Assembly (NCBI RefSeq): GCF_008635795.1
Contig: NZ_VWRQ01000003.1
Location: 62,001-126,000 of the forward strand
Length of the DNA: 64,000 nucleotides
Direction of reading: 5' to 3'
Source of the DNA: Paenibacillus tepidiphilus
Lineage (GTDB): Bacteria > Bacillota > Bacilli > Paenibacillales > Paenibacillaceae
Part shown: piece by piece, positions 1-7,987 of the stretch
Numbering within the stretch: the stretch's first letter is position 1
Layout: every line of letters starts with the position of its first letter
Program-made: the position numbers and the translations under genes
Notes under the pieces: generated by a model
What the model was told of the DNA's origin: nothing
The model's input: the letters and a program-made list of their open reading frames with translations, nothing else
Databases searched by the model: none

Positions 1-2
1 TC

Positions 3-530
3 GCTATGGTCAGTCCGATGACGCTGCTGCCGCTGTATGTCGAGAAGCTGCACGGCTCTGCGGTCGATATCGCGTTTTGGGCGGGGGTGGTCAGCGCCGT
101 AACGGGCGTTTCCAATATGCTGGCTTCCCCGCTGCTCGGCAAGCTCAGCGACAAGGTAGGCGCACACCGGATACTGACATACGCGCTGGTGGGCGCAGCA
201 CTGTTCCTGATTCCGCAGGCCTTCGTCACCACCGTCTGGCAGCTGGTTATCGTACGCTTTCTGATGGGTGTGTTTATGGGCGGCCTGCTGCCAAGCGTCA
301 ATGCGCTGATCCGTTCTTATACGCCTGACGGCAAGGAGAGCCGGGCCTTTGGCTTCAACAGCAGCACGCTGGCGCTCGGCAATATGCTGGGCGCGGTCAT
401 CGGGGGATTTCTGTCGGGTTACATCGGCATTGAAGGATTGTTTATCATTTCCGGAGGATTCCTGCTCATCAACACGGTCTGGGTGCGCCTCAAATTGTAC
501 AAGCACCCCCAGACCCGGTCCTTCCGCTGA
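3..530 (+). CDS. MFS transporter, C-terminal part (5' end outside window)
   Basis: The reading frame is open from the left edge of the window to the stop at 530, so only the C-terminal half (about 175 residues) is present. It has alternating hydrophobic segments typical of the second six-helix bundle of a major facilitator protein, and the loop LLGKLSDKVGAHRIL matches the conserved MFS helix 2-3 loop (G-x-L-S-D-x-x-G-x-R), here its repeat in the second half. An early in-frame ATG at 6 is internal to the family fold, not a real start. Substrate is unknown; drug/proton antiport is common for such proteins but is only a guess. The next gene converges from the opposite strand 19 bp away. Confidence 0.85.
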   Translation, partial: AMVSPMTLLPLYVEKLHGSAVDIAFWAGVVSAVTGVSNMLASPLLGKLSDKVGAHRILTYALVGAALFLIPQAFVTTVWQLVIVRFLMGVFMGGLLPSVNALIRSYTPDGKESRAFGFNSSTLALGNMLGAVIGGFLSGYIGIEGLFIISGGFLLINTVWVRLKLYKHPQTRSFR

Positions 531-549
531 GCTGCGTCTTGCAGGGCGT

Positions 550-1179
550 CTACTTCACCCGGGCGAGTGCCAGTCCGTCAAAAGCAGGCAGCAGCGTACT
601 CTCCAGGCGCGGATCACCGGCGATCATCTCATTGAAGCGGCGCATCGCCTGTACAGCGGGCCCGTTCTTCTCCGGATTCAGGGTCCGGCCGCGCAGAAAG
701 ATGTTGTCTCCGGCAATTAAGGCGCCCGGCCGGCCCAGCCGGATCGCGTATTCCAGATAGTTCGGGTAATTCTCCTTGTCGGCATCGATGAAAAAGAAAT
801 CAAACCGCCGTCCCTCCGCTTCCAGCTGCTCCAGGCTTTGAAGCGCGGGGCCGAGCCGGTATTCCACGGCTTCGCCGAAGCCGGCCTGTGTCAGATGACG
901 CTCCGCCAGCGCGGCGTATTCAGGCTTCAGCTCCAGGGAGGTCAGCCTCCCGCCGGCAGCCATGCCGCGGCAGAGACAGATGCCGCTGTAGCCGCCGAGC
1001 GCTCCGATCTCCAGAATGTCGGCTGCGCCGGATAGCTTGGCGAGTAGTGTGAGCAGCCGTCCGTAGCCTGGAGCAATCGACACCTCAGGCATGTGGTTCG
1101 CGGCAATGGCCTGCTTGACCTGCAGCAGCAATTCGTCTTCTGCATAAAGCTGTTCGCTGTATTCTTCCTGATTGGGCAT
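550..1179 (-). CDS. SAM-dependent O-methyltransferase (Methyltransferase_3 / YrrM-TrmR type)
   Basis: The 209-residue protein has the class I methyltransferase fold with SAM motif I EIGALGGYSGI (about residues 57-67), the acidic FIDADKENYPNY segment typical of the COMT/CCoAMT-like family (about 130-141), and the metal-site-like GDNIFLRGR (about 157-165). Length matches this family. In Bacillus the relative YrrM/TrmR methylates 5-hydroxyuridine in tRNA wobble positions, but this family also methylates small catechols, so the substrate is not settled. An AAGGAG site lies 8 bp before the ATG. It is divergently oriented to the THUMP methyltransferase at 1332, which leaves about 150 bp for both promoters. 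Confidence 0.85.
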   Translation of the reverse strand: MPNQEEYSEQLYAEDELLLQVKQAIAANHMPEVSIAPGYGRLLTLLAKLSGAADILEIGALGGYSGICLCRGMAAGGRLTSLELKPEYAALAERHLTQAGFGEAVEYRLGPALQSLEQLEAEGRRFDFFFIDADKENYPNYLEYAIRLGRPGALIAGDNIFLRGRTLNPEKNGPAVQAMRRFNEMIAGDPRLESTLLPAFDGLALARVK

Positions 1180-1331
1180 ATGTTTTTCTCCTTATATTAC
1201 ATTAATGCGGGCTTTCGCCCGGGGTAGGCATTGTGCAGCCCCGCGCATTACCCTATACTTGAACAGAAAAGCCATTTCTTATTGTAGCGGCAATCTGCCG
1301 CCATTCACAAGTCAAACGGAGCTGAGAGCAT

Positions 1332-2471
1332 TTGAGCAAATTACAACTGATCGCCACCGCCCCTATGGGGCTGGAAGCTATTGTGGCGCGTGAATTAAAT
1401 GAACTGGGATATGAAACAACCATTGAGAACGGACGGGTGCTCTTCAGCGGCGATTATAGCGACATCTGCCGCTGTAACCTGTGGCTGCGCACTTCTGACC
1501 GTGTGCTGATCAAGATGGCACAGTTTCCGGCTACAACCTTCGAAGAATTATTCGAAGGAGTGAAGGCCGTGAACTGGGAGGATTTCATTCCGGAGAACGG
1601 GGAGTTCCCGGTGGAAGGCCGCTCGCACAAGTCGCAGCTCACCAGTGTCCCTGCCTGCCAGGGGATCGTCAAGAAGGCGATTGTTGAGAGGCTGAAGCAG
1701 TCCTACCGGACAGAGTGGTTCCAGGAGAACGGTCCTCGTTATGTCGTTGAGGTGATCCTGCTCAACGACATTGCTCTGATCACGCTGGATACAACGGGCC
1801 CGGCGCTGCATAAGCGGGGCTACCGCCGTCAGGCGACGGAAGCTCCGATCAAGGAGACGATGGCCGCCGCGCTGATTCAGCTCAGCCGCTGGAACGGCAG
1901 CCGCCCGATGTATGATCCGTGCTGCGGCTCCGGCACCATCCTGATCGAGGCGGCAATGATCGCCTGGAACATTGCACCGGGCCTGCGGCGCACCTTCCCG
2001 TCCGAGCACTGGCCGGAAATTCCGCAGCGGCTGTGGCAGGAAGCGCGCGAGGAGGCCATCGACTCCGTGCGCGACGACTATCCGCTGCAGCTCACCGGCA
2101 GCGACATTGATCCGGCGGCGATTGAAGTCGCCGAAGCCTCCGCGAAGAGCGCCGGTCTCTCCGGCGAGATCACGTTCAAGACGCTGGCCGCCGCCAAGGC
2201 GCGGCCGCAAGGGGATTACGGCTGCATTATCACCAACCCGCCTTATGGCGAACGTCTCGGCAACGACAAGGAAGTCGAGCGGCTGACACGCCAATTCGGC
2301 GAAATGATGCTGTATCTGCCGACCTGGTCCTTCTTCGCGATCAGCCCGGTCAAGGAATTCGAGCAGCTCTACGGCCGCAAGGCGGACAAGCGCCGCAAGC
2401 TGTACAACGGCCGGATCGAGTGCCAGTACTACCAGTACCTGGGCCCGCTTCCGCCCCGTCAGTCCAAGTAA
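1332..2471 (+). CDS. THUMP-domain class I RNA methyltransferase (RlmL/YpsC family)
   Basis: The 379-residue protein is expected to methylate a guanine N2 in 23S rRNA, as the family member RlmL does. The N-terminal ferredoxin-like/THUMP region covers about residues 1-155. The methyltransferase domain follows with motif I DPCCGSGT (about 195-202) and the amino-methyltransferase motif NPPYGERLG (about 302-310). The start is TTG at 1332, chosen because GGAG lies about 10 bp upstream and the family starts with an 'xLIATAPMGLE' segment as here. A strong hairpin terminator follows the stop within 7 bp, so the gene is probably monocistronic. Confidence 0.9.
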   Translation: MSKLQLIATAPMGLEAIVARELNELGYETTIENGRVLFSGDYSDICRCNLWLRTSDRVLIKMAQFPATTFEELFEGVKAVNWEDFIPENGEFPVEGRSHKSQLTSVPACQGIVKKAIVERLKQSYRTEWFQENGPRYVVEVILLNDIALITLDTTGPALHKRGYRRQATEAPIKETMAAALIQLSRWNGSRPMYDPCCGSGTILIEAAMIAWNIAPGLRRTFPSEHWPEIPQRLWQEAREEAIDSVRDDYPLQLTGSDIDPAAIEVAEASAKSAGLSGEITFKTLAAAKARPQGDYGCIITNPPYGERLGNDKEVERLTRQFGEMMLYLPTWSFFAISPVKEFEQLYGRKADKRRKLYNGRIECQYYQYLGPLPPRQSK

Positions 2472-2477
2472 GCTGCG

Positions 2478-2525
2478 AAAGGAGCTGCCCCGCAAGCCAT
2501 GATGGCTTTGCGGGGCAGCTCCTTT
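2478..2525 (+). terminator. Intrinsic terminator of the THUMP methyltransferase gene
   Basis: Near-perfect hairpin: AAAGGAGCTGCCCCGCA pairs with TGCGGGGCAGCTCCTTT around a short loop. It begins 6 bp after the stop codon of the gene at 1332-2471. The A- and T-rich ends let it work from either strand. Confidence 0.8.
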
Positions 2526-2529
2526 GACG

Positions 2530-2628
2530 TTGTGCGGGGAAACCAGCGGCGCCCAGGTGTACCGCTCCAAAAGGCTCATTTCCATGCTCTACCGCAAGGG
2601 TAGCCAGCTTGATGGCTTCTTCATTCAT
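2530..2628 (-). pseudogene. 5' remnant of a nucleoside (cytidine-type) deaminase gene
   Basis: An ATG at 2628 has a good GGAGGGG ribosome site about 9 bp upstream. The first 23 residues, beginning MNEEAIKLA and continuing VEHGNEPFGAV, look like the N-terminus of zinc-dependent nucleoside deaminases, where EPFGAV precedes the first beta strand. After residue 23 the frame keeps going but resembles no deaminase: the expected HAE and PCxxC zinc motifs are absent. It runs straight toward the terminator at 2478-2525. I read it as a gene truncated by deletion soon after its start. The homology is by motif recognition only, over a short stretch. Confidence 0.45.
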
Positions 2629-2712
2629 AAACAAAAACCCCTCCGGGTACACTCTTGGCCTGCGCCTGAGCGTATGTACGCTGGAGGGGATGTATCGCGG
2701 CTTCGGGAGAAG

Positions 2713-2952
2713 CTACTCCTTCAAAGCCGGCTTCTTAACAAAGGCTTCCGCTTTGGCCAGCACTTCATCCTCGGTAGGAGCACTGACATAGCGGCCGTTA
2801 ATATAGATAAAAGCGCGTTTGCCGCAAGGCCCGCAATACGATTTGCAGCCGATCTTGATCTCGGCATCGGGCGCCATCTTGCGCAGCTTGGGCAACACGC
2901 TCTTTATACTCATGAAATTGCATTCATCGCAAATGCGGATATCGTTAGCCAT
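2713..2952 (-). CDS. yuzB: DUF1450 family protein (YuzB-like)
   Basis: A 79-residue soluble protein with the DUF1450 pattern: an N-terminal CDEC pair (residues 8-11) and a central KIGCKSYCGPCGKRAFIYING segment with further cysteines. The spacing of CxxC elements suggests a thioredoxin-like or metal-binding small fold, but no biochemical function is established for the family. Length agrees with Bacillus YuzB (about 78 residues). It lies 26 bp downstream of the IscA-fold gene on the same strand. The same pairing (YutM and YuzB) occurs in Bacillus near Fe-S assembly genes, so a role linked to Fe-S or redox is a reasonable inference. Confidence 0.85.
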   Translation of the reverse strand: MANDIRICDECNFMSIKSVLPKLRKMAPDAEIKIGCKSYCGPCGKRAFIYINGRYVSAPTEDEVLAKAEAFVKKPALKE

Positions 2953-2978
2953 GGCACAACCCTTCTTCGCTTGCAGTC

Positions 2979-3281
2979 TTAATGATCGCCGTGATTTCCC
3001 TGGGACGGATTGGTGATGACAAAGCCCTCTTCCGGAAAATACAGATAATCAATCTTCACGCCGTCCAGCAGCGGCTGGTTCGGATCGAGAATAACGTCGA
3101 TTTCCTTGTCCGTCGGCACAATGACGTCGTTCTCCTTCGGCTTGTCCAGATCCATACCGTAGTGGGCATGATCGCCGTGGGCATGAGTAATGAAGACGCG
3201 CAGCTTCAGCTCGGCGTTGCCTTCCTGTTCCATTGCTTTCTTTATCACTTTAGCCGCGTTGCGGGTAATTTTGACGTTCAT
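2979..3281 (-). CDS. IscA/HesB-fold protein lacking the cluster-binding cysteines
   Basis: The 100-residue protein follows the HesB/IscA pattern: an N-terminal VKITRNAAKVIKKAM helix, then LRVFI, YGMDLD, VDVILDP-like and DG..IDY elements, ending GFVITNP. Canonical family members carry one Cys in a GGCSG-type loop and a C-terminal CxC. Here the loop is THAHGDHAHYG and the tail is NHGDH, with no cysteine anywhere. ATG at 3281 is preferred over the upstream TTG at 3302 because GGAG lies 9 bp before it. It is probably cotranscribed with the DUF1450 gene. Classical Fe-S transfer chemistry is unlikely without Cys; histidine metal binding is possible. Confidence 0.8.
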   Translation of the reverse strand: MNVKITRNAAKVIKKAMEQEGNAELKLRVFITHAHGDHAHYGMDLDKPKENDVIVPTDKEIDVILDPNQPLLDGVKIDYLYFPEEGFVITNPSQGNHGDH

Positions 3282-3406
3282 CTCATCCATCTCCCAAACC
3301 AAAAGTATAGATACTCAATCATCTATTTTAAGGAATGCGGCTGTTAAAAGCAACCTTATGCATAAAATTTGCAGAAACTACTGCTTATTTCTTGAAAATT
3401 ATCCCC

Positions 3407-3667
3407 TTAACGTGCAGCTCTCCGCGTGACCAGCCCCGGGTATTTGCGCTCCATCCGCTCCGCGAACCAGCCCGCCAGCAGCATGGTTACCCCGATATCG
3501 TCAATCGGCAGAAACGGCAGCACATCGGGCAGCACCCAGTACAGCACGACCGGCACGGCAAACAGCAGCTTGTCCGACAAAGCTACCTCGCGGGAAACGA
3601 TATACCGCCAGCTTGATCTGAACAATTGGACCCAGTGGCGCAGCGACAGCCATTTTCTCGGTTTCAT
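3407..3667 (-). CDS. Small membrane protein, DUF1232 (YkvA)-like
   Basis: An 86-residue protein with a basic N-terminus (KPRKWLSLRHW), a hydrophobic central segment containing LPDVLPFLPIDDIGVT, and a basic tail. The LPD...PxDDIG pattern resembles the LSPIDLIPD...GYLDD core of DUF1232 proteins, but is diverged. One or two membrane helices are expected. Function is unknown. The gene stands alone, about 125 bp upstream of the IscA-fold gene in the same direction. Confidence 0.65.
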   Translation of the reverse strand: MKPRKWLSLRHWVQLFRSSWRYIVSREVALSDKLLFAVPVVLYWVLPDVLPFLPIDDIGVTMLLAGWFAERMERKYPGLVTRRAAR

Positions 3668-3738
3668 CCGGAATCCTCCCCTACGTTGCTATCTTAATTT
3701 AAACAAGGATGCATGGAAGATATACTTTCTGCTCTTAT

Positions 3739-3791
3739 AAAAAAGGGCCAGCCGCGAAGCGCATCTCAGGATGATTGCGGCCGTGCCCTTT
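3739..3791 (-). terminator. Intrinsic terminator downstream of the LysM-M14 peptidase
   Basis: On the minus strand a stem AAAGGGCACGGCCGC / GCGGCTGGCCCTTT with a long loop is followed by a run of seven T. It lies 40 bp beyond the peptidase stop at 3831. Confidence 0.75.
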
Positions 3792-3830
3792 GCAGGTATA
3801 TTACGCAAATTTGCAGCAAATGTTTCAATT

Positions 3831-5039
3831 TTAATTGAAATTTGATAGAATCGCCGCCAAAATTAGTCCTGTCTCCAGCGCCATATCCTCATAATCGGCC
3901 AGCGGCAGGGGATTCCTGCCACTGCCCAGTTCGACTGTAAAACCGGGCTTGCGGAAGCGCTGGATGAACCAGTCCTTGTAACCCGCGTCGCTGCCGGTCA
4001 GCTCCACGGCCCGGTAGCCGCTGGCCGCTGCCAGCTTGCCGGCCAGCTCCTTGCTGCCCGGCGGCTCGTAGCCGCGGTAGTTCCAGTAGATCTCGCTGCC
4101 CTGGCTGTGCAGCGAGACAGCGGCTTCCCCGGGGTGCTGCTCGGCCAGCCGGGCCAGGGCTGCAGCTTCCGGCTCGCTGAGCGGAGCCGGGCCGCTATAA
4201 TCGCGCGGCGCCGGACCGGGAACGCTCCGCCGTGCCCGCTCCTCTTCCCAGTGGGCGGGAAACTGGTCGCCAAGATCCACGCCGCGGATGTTCGCCTTCC
4301 AGTGCCGGAAGCTGCGCCGGCCGGAATTCCAGGCCATCAGCTCCTCATAATGGGCCTCACCTGGCAGAATGCCCTCCTGGACCAGCTCGACGCCATCGGG
4401 GTTAGCCAGCGGCACGGCCCACAAGGTCCAGTCGCGGTACCACTGAGCCGGGTCATGACCGTGCCAGCTCCGGCCCTCGGCATAAGCCGCAGCATACTGC
4501 TCGATGAACGCCAGCAGACAAGGCGATGTCAGCCACTCGTTGGCGTGAAGCGCCGCATTCACATGCAGATGACGGGCCCCTTCCCCAATCCGGAGCACGT
4601 GAAGCGGCTTGCCCAGCACACTGGTGCCTATGGTATCATGCGCAATGAAAGGGTAACGCTGTAGAAGCTTTCCGATGTCTTCCCCTGCCTCTTGCGGCCC
4701 GTATTCTCCCCGCAGACTGACAATATGCCGGGAGCCTGCCTGCGGAATAACCAGTTCTTTGCCGGACTGGCAGTGCCGACCGGAGGCAATCCCCGGGTTG
4801 ACCTGCTCCAGTGCATCGACGCTTATGCCGAACAACGCGGCTATCGAACCGGCGTCATCCCCTTCCTGTACACGGTAACGTCTGCGCGGAGCGTTCGGCA
4901 GATACAGAATCTGCCCCGGATATAGATAGGGCTGGCTCCCTGCCCATGGATTTCCCTGAATGACATGCTCCGGTGTCAGCCCGTGCCTTGCGGCGATCCG
5001 GCTGACGGTATCTCCTTTACGGGCAATATACTGCTGCAT
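3831..5039 (-). CDS. LysM-M14 peptidase, gamma-D-glutamyl-L-diamino acid endopeptidase type
   Basis: The 402-residue protein has two LysM domains (about residues 2-47 and 53-98) that bind peptidoglycan, then an M14 carboxypeptidase-fold domain (about 105-400). The zinc ligands are H165 and E168 in LHANEWLTSP and H311 in SLHSQGSEIYW. The catalytic Glu is E370 in FTVELGSG. The architecture and length match endopeptidase I of Lysinibacillus sphaericus (ENP1), which cuts the gamma-D-Glu-diaminopimelate bond of the stem peptide during sporulation. No signal peptide is visible, as in ENP1. The ATG has GGGAGG upstream. A role in peptidoglycan turnover or sporulation is inferred from family. Confidence 0.88.
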   Translation of the reverse strand: MQQYIARKGDTVSRIAARHGLTPEHVIQGNPWAGSQPYLYPGQILYLPNAPRRRYRVQEGDDAGSIAALFGISVDALEQVNPGIASGRHCQSGKELVIPQAGSRHIVSLRGEYGPQEAGEDIGKLLQRYPFIAHDTIGTSVLGKPLHVLRIGEGARHLHVNAALHANEWLTSPCLLAFIEQYAAAYAEGRSWHGHDPAQWYRDWTLWAVPLANPDGVELVQEGILPGEAHYEELMAWNSGRRSFRHWKANIRGVDLGDQFPAHWEEERARRSVPGPAPRDYSGPAPLSEPEAAALARLAEQHPGEAAVSLHSQGSEIYWNYRGYEPPGSKELAGKLAAASGYRAVELTGSDAGYKDWFIQRFRKPGFTVELGSGRNPLPLADYEDMALETGLILAAILSNFN

Positions 5040-5235
5040 AACCTCATCCTCCCGGCCCTCTAGTAACCGTTATCCCTGTAGACTGCTTTCTCCTGCAGAC
5101 AACGGGACACAGCCTTCTTCCCATTGTATGCCGGCTGCAGCCTTCGGCATGAACGAAAAGCGCCCGACGAATTGTAAACGTATACATTTTTATAGCAGGT
5201 CTGTCCTGTTCAATGCCAAGGCCCCGTAACGAATA

Positions 5236-5275
5236 GACCGACCTGCAAGCCTTGGTTACGGCTCACAGATCGGTC
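5236..5275 (-). terminator. Imperfect hairpin downstream of glutamate racemase
   Basis: Reading leftward, GACCGATCTGTGAGCC pairs imperfectly with GGCTTGCAGGTCGGTC around a short loop, followed by TATTCGTT. It lies about 60 bp after the racemase stop. The T-run is weak, so this is a tentative terminator. The rest of 5040-5338 shows nothing I can name. Confidence 0.4.
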
Positions 5276-5338
5276 CGGAATTTTCAAATCGGCACCTATT
5301 GCTGCTGGGATTGTCCATATTTCCTTCAGCGCAACGGT

Positions 5339-6151
5339 CTATAATGTAGATATTTGCCAGACGACCGGCGCGCGCTGCAATTGCTCGCCGAGCCAATCCC
5401 TGGCGATCCGCTGGAACATCTCGGCATCGCCGCTGCAAAAAAACTGGTGAATCGGGCTGTCATCCCCGCTGGCCAGCTTGCCCTTGTCGTAGAGAATGGT
5501 GCTGATCTCACGGGCAGTCTCATCGGCAGAGCTGATCAGCTTCACGCCGGGTCCCATAACCTTGCCGATCGGTTCAATCAGGAACGGATAATGGGTACAG
5601 CCCAGAATAAGGGTATCAATGGGCTCGTATTTGATCCCGTTCAGCGATTCCGCCACTGCATTCTCGCTCTCCGTTGTACGGAAGAGCCCCTGTTCGACAT
5701 ACGGCACCAGCGCCGGGCAAGCCTGGCTGACTACCTGGACGAAGGGGGACAGCTGCTGAAGCGCTGCGGTATACGCGCCGCTCTTGATGGTGCCGACCGT
5801 ACCGATGACACCGATTCGTCCCGTCTTGGTGGCAGTAATGGCTGCGCGGGCACCCGGATGGATGACGCCAATCACCGGAATCGGTACCTTAGCCGCGATA
5901 TCCTCCAGCGCTGCTGCGGTTGCGGTATTACAGGCGATCACAATCATTTTGGGATTAAATTGAATTAAATAGTCCACGATTTGTTCGGTGAATAACTTCA
6001 CTTCTTCGGTTGAACGGGGTCCGTACGGAGCTCTCGCCGTATCGCCGAAGTAGATGATCTTCTCCCTTGGGAGCTGTCTCATTACTTCCTTGACGACCGT
6101 AAGCCCCCCTACTCCTGAGTCCAATATTGCTATCGCTTGCTGCACGAACAC
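5339..6151 (-). CDS. murI: Glutamate racemase
   Basis: Cytoplasmic enzyme that converts L- to D-glutamate for peptidoglycan. The 270-residue protein shows the family start AILDSGVGGLTVV, FGDTARAPYGPR, the first catalytic cysteine in ACNTAT (C74) and the second in GCTHYP (C185), so both acid/base residues of the two-base mechanism are present. The start is GTG at 6151 with AAAGGAAG just upstream; the reading frame stays open further up but that part has no family similarity. It lies downstream of the YtxH gene, separated from it by a terminator, and is followed by the cell-wall peptidase gene. Confidence 0.95.
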   Translation of the reverse strand: MFVQQAIAILDSGVGGLTVVKEVMRQLPREKIIYFGDTARAPYGPRSTEEVKLFTEQIVDYLIQFNPKMIVIACNTATAAALEDIAAKVPIPVIGVIHPGARAAITATKTGRIGVIGTVGTIKSGAYTAALQQLSPFVQVVSQACPALVPYVEQGLFRTTESENAVAESLNGIKYEPIDTLILGCTHYPFLIEPIGKVMGPGVKLISSADETAREISTILYDKGKLASGDDSPIHQFFCSGDAEMFQRIARDWLGEQLQRAPVVWQISTL

Positions 6152-6265
6152 ACCGCTTCCTTTTACTCGTTTTGTGTAGCTTATGTAAGGCCAAATTAAA
6201 GTGTACCTGGGCCGATGCCCCAATTGCAGATAATACTCCATTTGGCGGCGCAGTTCAAGAGAATC

Positions 6266-6304
6266 AAAAAAGCCGCCCTCCGCCCATACGGCGGAAAACG
6301 GCTT
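6266..6304 (-). terminator. Intrinsic terminator downstream of the YtxH gene
   Basis: On the minus strand the stem AAGCCGTTTTCCGCC / GGGCGGAGGGCGGCTT is followed by TTTTTT. It starts 20 bp after the YtxH stop and separates that gene from murI. Confidence 0.85.
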
Positions 6305-6323
6305 GACACTCCGGTCACCCGGC

Positions 6324-6707
6324 TTACTTCAGTGCTGCATTATCGGCGGCAAGGGCGGCGTCCGTTCCTTCAGCGGCATCATCCGCCTGCCCGGCTTCAT
6401 CCGTTATAATACCGCTGACGGAGACGGTCTCCAGGGCTGCCTCTTCCTCCTGGGCCTGCTTGCGCCATTCCTTGATTTCAGTGACGACCGAGCCGACTGC
6501 ATCTTTGGCTTTGCCGTACAGCTCCGCGCTCTTATCGCTGGCCTGGACGGCGATTTCCTGTACCTTGTCGATTGCGCCGGTGGTGCCGTCCGCGATATCC
6601 TTACGCAGCTCTTTGCCTGGCTTAGGCGCCAGCAGCAGCGCCGTTACCGATCCTGCCACTCCGCCGGCCAGCAGTCCCCAAAGCAAGCTTTTGGTGTCCT
6701 TTTTCAT
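6324..6707 (-). CDS. YtxH domain-containing protein
   Basis: The 127-residue protein has one N-terminal membrane helix with the YtxH signature LLWGLLAGGVAGSVTALLLAPKPGKELR, an amphipathic helical middle (IDKVQEIAVQASDKSAELYGKAKDAV) and an acidic, alanine-rich tail from about residue 90. YtxH proteins are small membrane-tethered proteins linked to general stress; no enzymatic role is known. It begins with an AAAGGAG site and is monocistronic, with its own terminator. The long acidic tail is variable in the family. Confidence 0.88.
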   Translation of the reverse strand: MKKDTKSLLWGLLAGGVAGSVTALLLAPKPGKELRKDIADGTTGAIDKVQEIAVQASDKSAELYGKAKDAVGSVVTEIKEWRKQAQEEEAALETVSVSGIITDEAGQADDAAEGTDAALAADNAALK

Positions 6708-6817
6708 CGCTCATCTCTCCTTTAGTTCGGTTGCCGGTTGCCTGGAGCATCCGGGCGTTCGCCTAGTTCTGCTATATCATAAGCAATGAGAGCCTGTCAG
6801 GTGACACTTGCTTCGGC

Positions 6818-7480
6818 CTATTCCGCAGTTTTATTATTCTTGCCCGCAGCCCCCGGAACAATGGCATAGCGGCAGCATTGCCCGCCTTCGGCCATACATT
6901 CGCTCCGGGTGACCTTGGCACCGAGCAGCTCCTCGAACAGCCCCTGCTCGCATTCACAGGCTTTGCGGTATTGGGTAGCTACCTGGCGGATCGGGCAATT
7001 ATATTCGCGAAGCGTGTAAGACCCGTCGTCCTCCTGATTCCATTCCGCCATATACCCGCCGGCATTCTGGATCGCCGACAGCTCGGCCACGCGCTCCTCC
7101 AGACCGCGGTTCTCCATCATCGGGGAATACTGGGCAAGCATCCGCCGCCGCCGGCCTTCAAACAGCACGTGAACAGCCTCCAGCCCGCTGCCATGGTCAA
7201 GCTCCCGCAGCAGCTCCAGCGCCAGGTTGTGATAGCTCTTCGGGAAATGCTCGTCAGCCCGTTCCGTCAGCGAATAGACATGCAGGGGCCGGCCCATGGC
7301 CTGGCGGACCACTTTGGTTTTGGCGAGTGATTCCTGCTCCAGCTGCAGCACGTGGCGGCGTACACCCATCTCGGTAATCCCCAGCTCCTCGGCGAGCGCT
7401 CCAATCGTCAGCGGCCCCTTCATCTTCAGCAAAGTCATAATATGGCGCCGTGTTGAACCGCTCTCCTGCCCCTTCTTCAT
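6818..7480 (-). CDS. SufR-like HTH regulator with C-terminal cysteine cluster
   Basis: The 220-residue protein has an N-terminal winged helix (about residues 10-70: STRRHIMTLLKMKGPLTIGALAEELGITEMGVRRHV), the RPLHVYSLTERADEHFPKSY hinge seen in COG2345 regulators, and a C-terminal domain with CPIRQ, ACECEQGLFEELLGA, SECMAEGGQCCRY. This family includes SufR, an Fe-S-sensing repressor of suf genes; the cysteine spacing suggests a metal or Fe-S ligand set. The genes it controls are not evident nearby, although the IscA-fold gene is 3.5 kb away. An AAGGAGG site precedes the ATG. It could be cotranscribed with the DUF86 gene 49 bp upstream. Confidence 0.8.
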   Translation of the reverse strand: MKKGQESGSTRRHIMTLLKMKGPLTIGALAEELGITEMGVRRHVLQLEQESLAKTKVVRQAMGRPLHVYSLTERADEHFPKSYHNLALELLRELDHGSGLEAVHVLFEGRRRRMLAQYSPMMENRGLEERVAELSAIQNAGGYMAEWNQEDDGSYTLREYNCPIRQVATQYRKACECEQGLFEELLGAKVTRSECMAEGGQCCRYAIVPGAAGKNNKTAE

Positions 7481-7529
7481 CCTTCCGGCCTCCTTTCGGT
7501 TATGGCATGTTCCTTGTATATTCCAGATA

Positions 7530-7970
7530 TCAGCCTGGAAGTCCGGCTCCCAGCTCCTGGTCCAGGTAGCCCCGCACCCGTGCCGCGAACTGCTCCAGCC
7601 TATCAGGCAATACCGCAGTCATCGGATGCAGCGCCTTGCGCTCCCAGCTGAAATAATCCTGCACGAGCGGCTTGCGCAGCCCTACCAGTTCGGTAAGCAT
7701 CGCATACAGTGCCGGGTCCTCGAACACTTTTTCCTGATGAATGATGGTAATGATATCCTCATAGCTGCCCGCATCACGCATAATGAAGCCGTCGATCAGA
7801 CAGCTTCCGACATCCGTAACCACCTCGATCGCGAGGTGCAGACAGCGCTCCTGGATCAGTCCCTGCAGCAATCCGCCATCCCACTCTGCCGCCACCCGGC
7901 GCAAGCCGGAGTTAACGTCGCCAATCTGGTTCAGTATCGTTTCTATCTGGTTCCGGTTGACATAATACAC
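7530..7970 (-). CDS. DUF86 / HepT-like protein (YutE-like)
   Basis: A 146-residue, mostly helical protein with the DUF86 pattern (LQGLIQERCLHLAIEVVTDVGSCLIDG, then PALYAMLTELVGLRKPLVQDY). HepT proteins are the RNase/tRNA-inactivating partner of MNT nucleotidyltransferase antitoxins, but no MntA-like gene is next door and the RX4-6HXY catalytic motif is not seen, so this is more like the housekeeping YutE group than an active toxin. The start is GTG at 7970. It sits 18 bp from the Dabb gene in the same orientation, which suggests an operon. Confidence 0.8.
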   Translation of the reverse strand: MYYVNRNQIETILNQIGDVNSGLRRVAAEWDGGLLQGLIQERCLHLAIEVVTDVGSCLIDGFIMRDAGSYEDIITIIHQEKVFEDPALYAMLTELVGLRKPLVQDYFSWERKALHPMTAVLPDRLEQFAARVRGYLDQELGAGLPG

Positions 7971-7987
7971 TGGCTGGCCCCCCCACT

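Noticed and set aside
7530..7970. HepT/MntA toxin-antitoxin system
   Set aside because: No nucleotidyltransferase gene is adjacent and the RX4-6HXY motif is not visible; the YutE-like housekeeping group fits better.
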